Shown: in pieces, positions 63,783 to 64,000 of the stretch
Layout: the number at the start of each line of letters is the position of its first letter
Position numbering within the stretch: the stretch's first letter is position 1
NCBI GenBank assembly: GCA_016196035.1
Contig: JACPYM010000010.1
Coordinates: 62,001 to 126,000, forward strand
Reading direction: 5' to 3'
Length of the DNA stretch: 64,000 bases
Source: Acidobacteriota bacterium
Lineage (GTDB): Bacteria; Acidobacteriota; Blastocatellia; RBC074
Position numbers and translations under genes: made by a program
The notes under the pieces: generated by a model
The model's database searches: none
Seen by the model: only the letters and a program-made list of their open reading frames with translations
What the model was told of the DNA's origin: nothing

Positions 63783-64000
63783 ATGATTACTTCCCTCGAC
63801 CCTGAATTCATTTTCAGCGCCGTCAACGCCGCGCTGGCCGAAGACCTAGGCCGCGGCGACCTGACCACGCGCGCGACCGTGCGCCCCGGCATCATGGCGC
63901 GCGGCAATTTTCTGGCAAAACAGGACATGGTGTTGGCTGGACTGGAAGTCGCCGCCGCCGTCTTTACCAGCTTCAACCCGCACTTTCAGATCGAATCCAC
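63783..64000 (+). CDS. nadC: Nicotinate-nucleotide pyrophosphorylase (carboxylating), 5' part
   Basis: The first 72 residues, cut off by the window edge. The opening VNAALAEDLGRGDLTTRATV, then FLAKQDMVLAGLEVA matches NadC, which joins quinolinate and PRPP to give nicotinate mononucleotide in NAD synthesis. ATG at 63783, 15 bases after the valS stop, so possibly co-transcribed with it. Confidence 0.88.
   Translation, partial: MITSLDPEFIFSAVNAALAEDLGRGDLTTRATVRPGIMARGNFLAKQDMVLAGLEVAAAVFTSFNPHFQIES

Overview
The window looks like a chromosomal segment of a soil or environmental Acidobacteriota, most likely of the Blastocatellia type. The grounds are family-level only: an Oar-like TonB-dependent receptor with an N-terminal carboxypeptidase-regulatory domain, an ECF sigma factor followed by a Ser/Thr kinase carrying a periplasmic TolB-like propeller, several PQQ/propeller enzymes with Tat or Sec signals, moderately high G+C, and a very high density of palindromic intergenic elements. 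No rRNA or tRNA gene and no CRISPR array was seen.

Layout. 1-9.3 kb: a fused transporter/spermidine-synthase-like protein, a secreted subtilase, TsaC/Sua5, heme O synthase (convergent), rpsT with a clear promoter, a SirB1-like protein, a PhyH dioxygenase and a GNAT acetyltransferase. 9.5-10.8 kb: a zinc-ribbon membrane protein and two small secreted Cys-containing proteins. 11-14 kb: a TetR regulator and a fused beta-oxidation enzyme. 13.9-17.7 kb: an accessory patch with an orphan 51-aa protein, a DUF5678/retropepsin pair, a truncated STAND-like ATPase and a type II restriction-modification pair. 17.7-19.6 kb: a DJ-1/PfpI protein and a thiolase. 19.7-27.7 kb (minus strand): a four-gene unit of a giant GAF-array histidine kinase, a response regulator with an unassigned output domain, a CHAT caspase-like protease and a small Pepco-like protein that is frameshifted. 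27.9-47.1 kb: a short-chain dehydrogenase, a Tat-exported aminotransferase, a SulP transporter, the TonB receptor, a PQQ alcohol dehydrogenase, a D-aminoacylase-type amidohydrolase, a DUF433/DUF5615 toxin-antitoxin pair, an M20 peptidase, a propeller protein and a cluster of small secreted proteins ending in a TPR protein. 47.4-53.5 kb: ECF sigma, kinase-propeller, a BON-like Cys-rich protein and a papain-like protease. 53.8-64 kb: housekeeping genes (icd, mdh, greA, a PASTA protein, rpe, bamD, a response regulator, valS and the start of nadC).

Two things stand out. First, the phosphorelay-to-CHAT-protease operon at 19676-27657 reads like a signal-gated proteolytic effector (conflict or cell-death) system in which the usual NTPase switch is replaced by a two-component system. 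Its kinase has arisen partly by duplication of a three-GAF block, and its last gene overlaps the protease gene but carries two apparent frameshifts. Second, the window is full of short non-coding palindromic elements of at least eight families. One 101-bp family is present as two identical copies with different 4-bp target duplications. One of these copies sits in frame inside the amidohydrolase gene and adds 35 codons; the other sits directly behind a stop codon.

All calls come from reading the sequence; no database search or computed statistic stands behind them.
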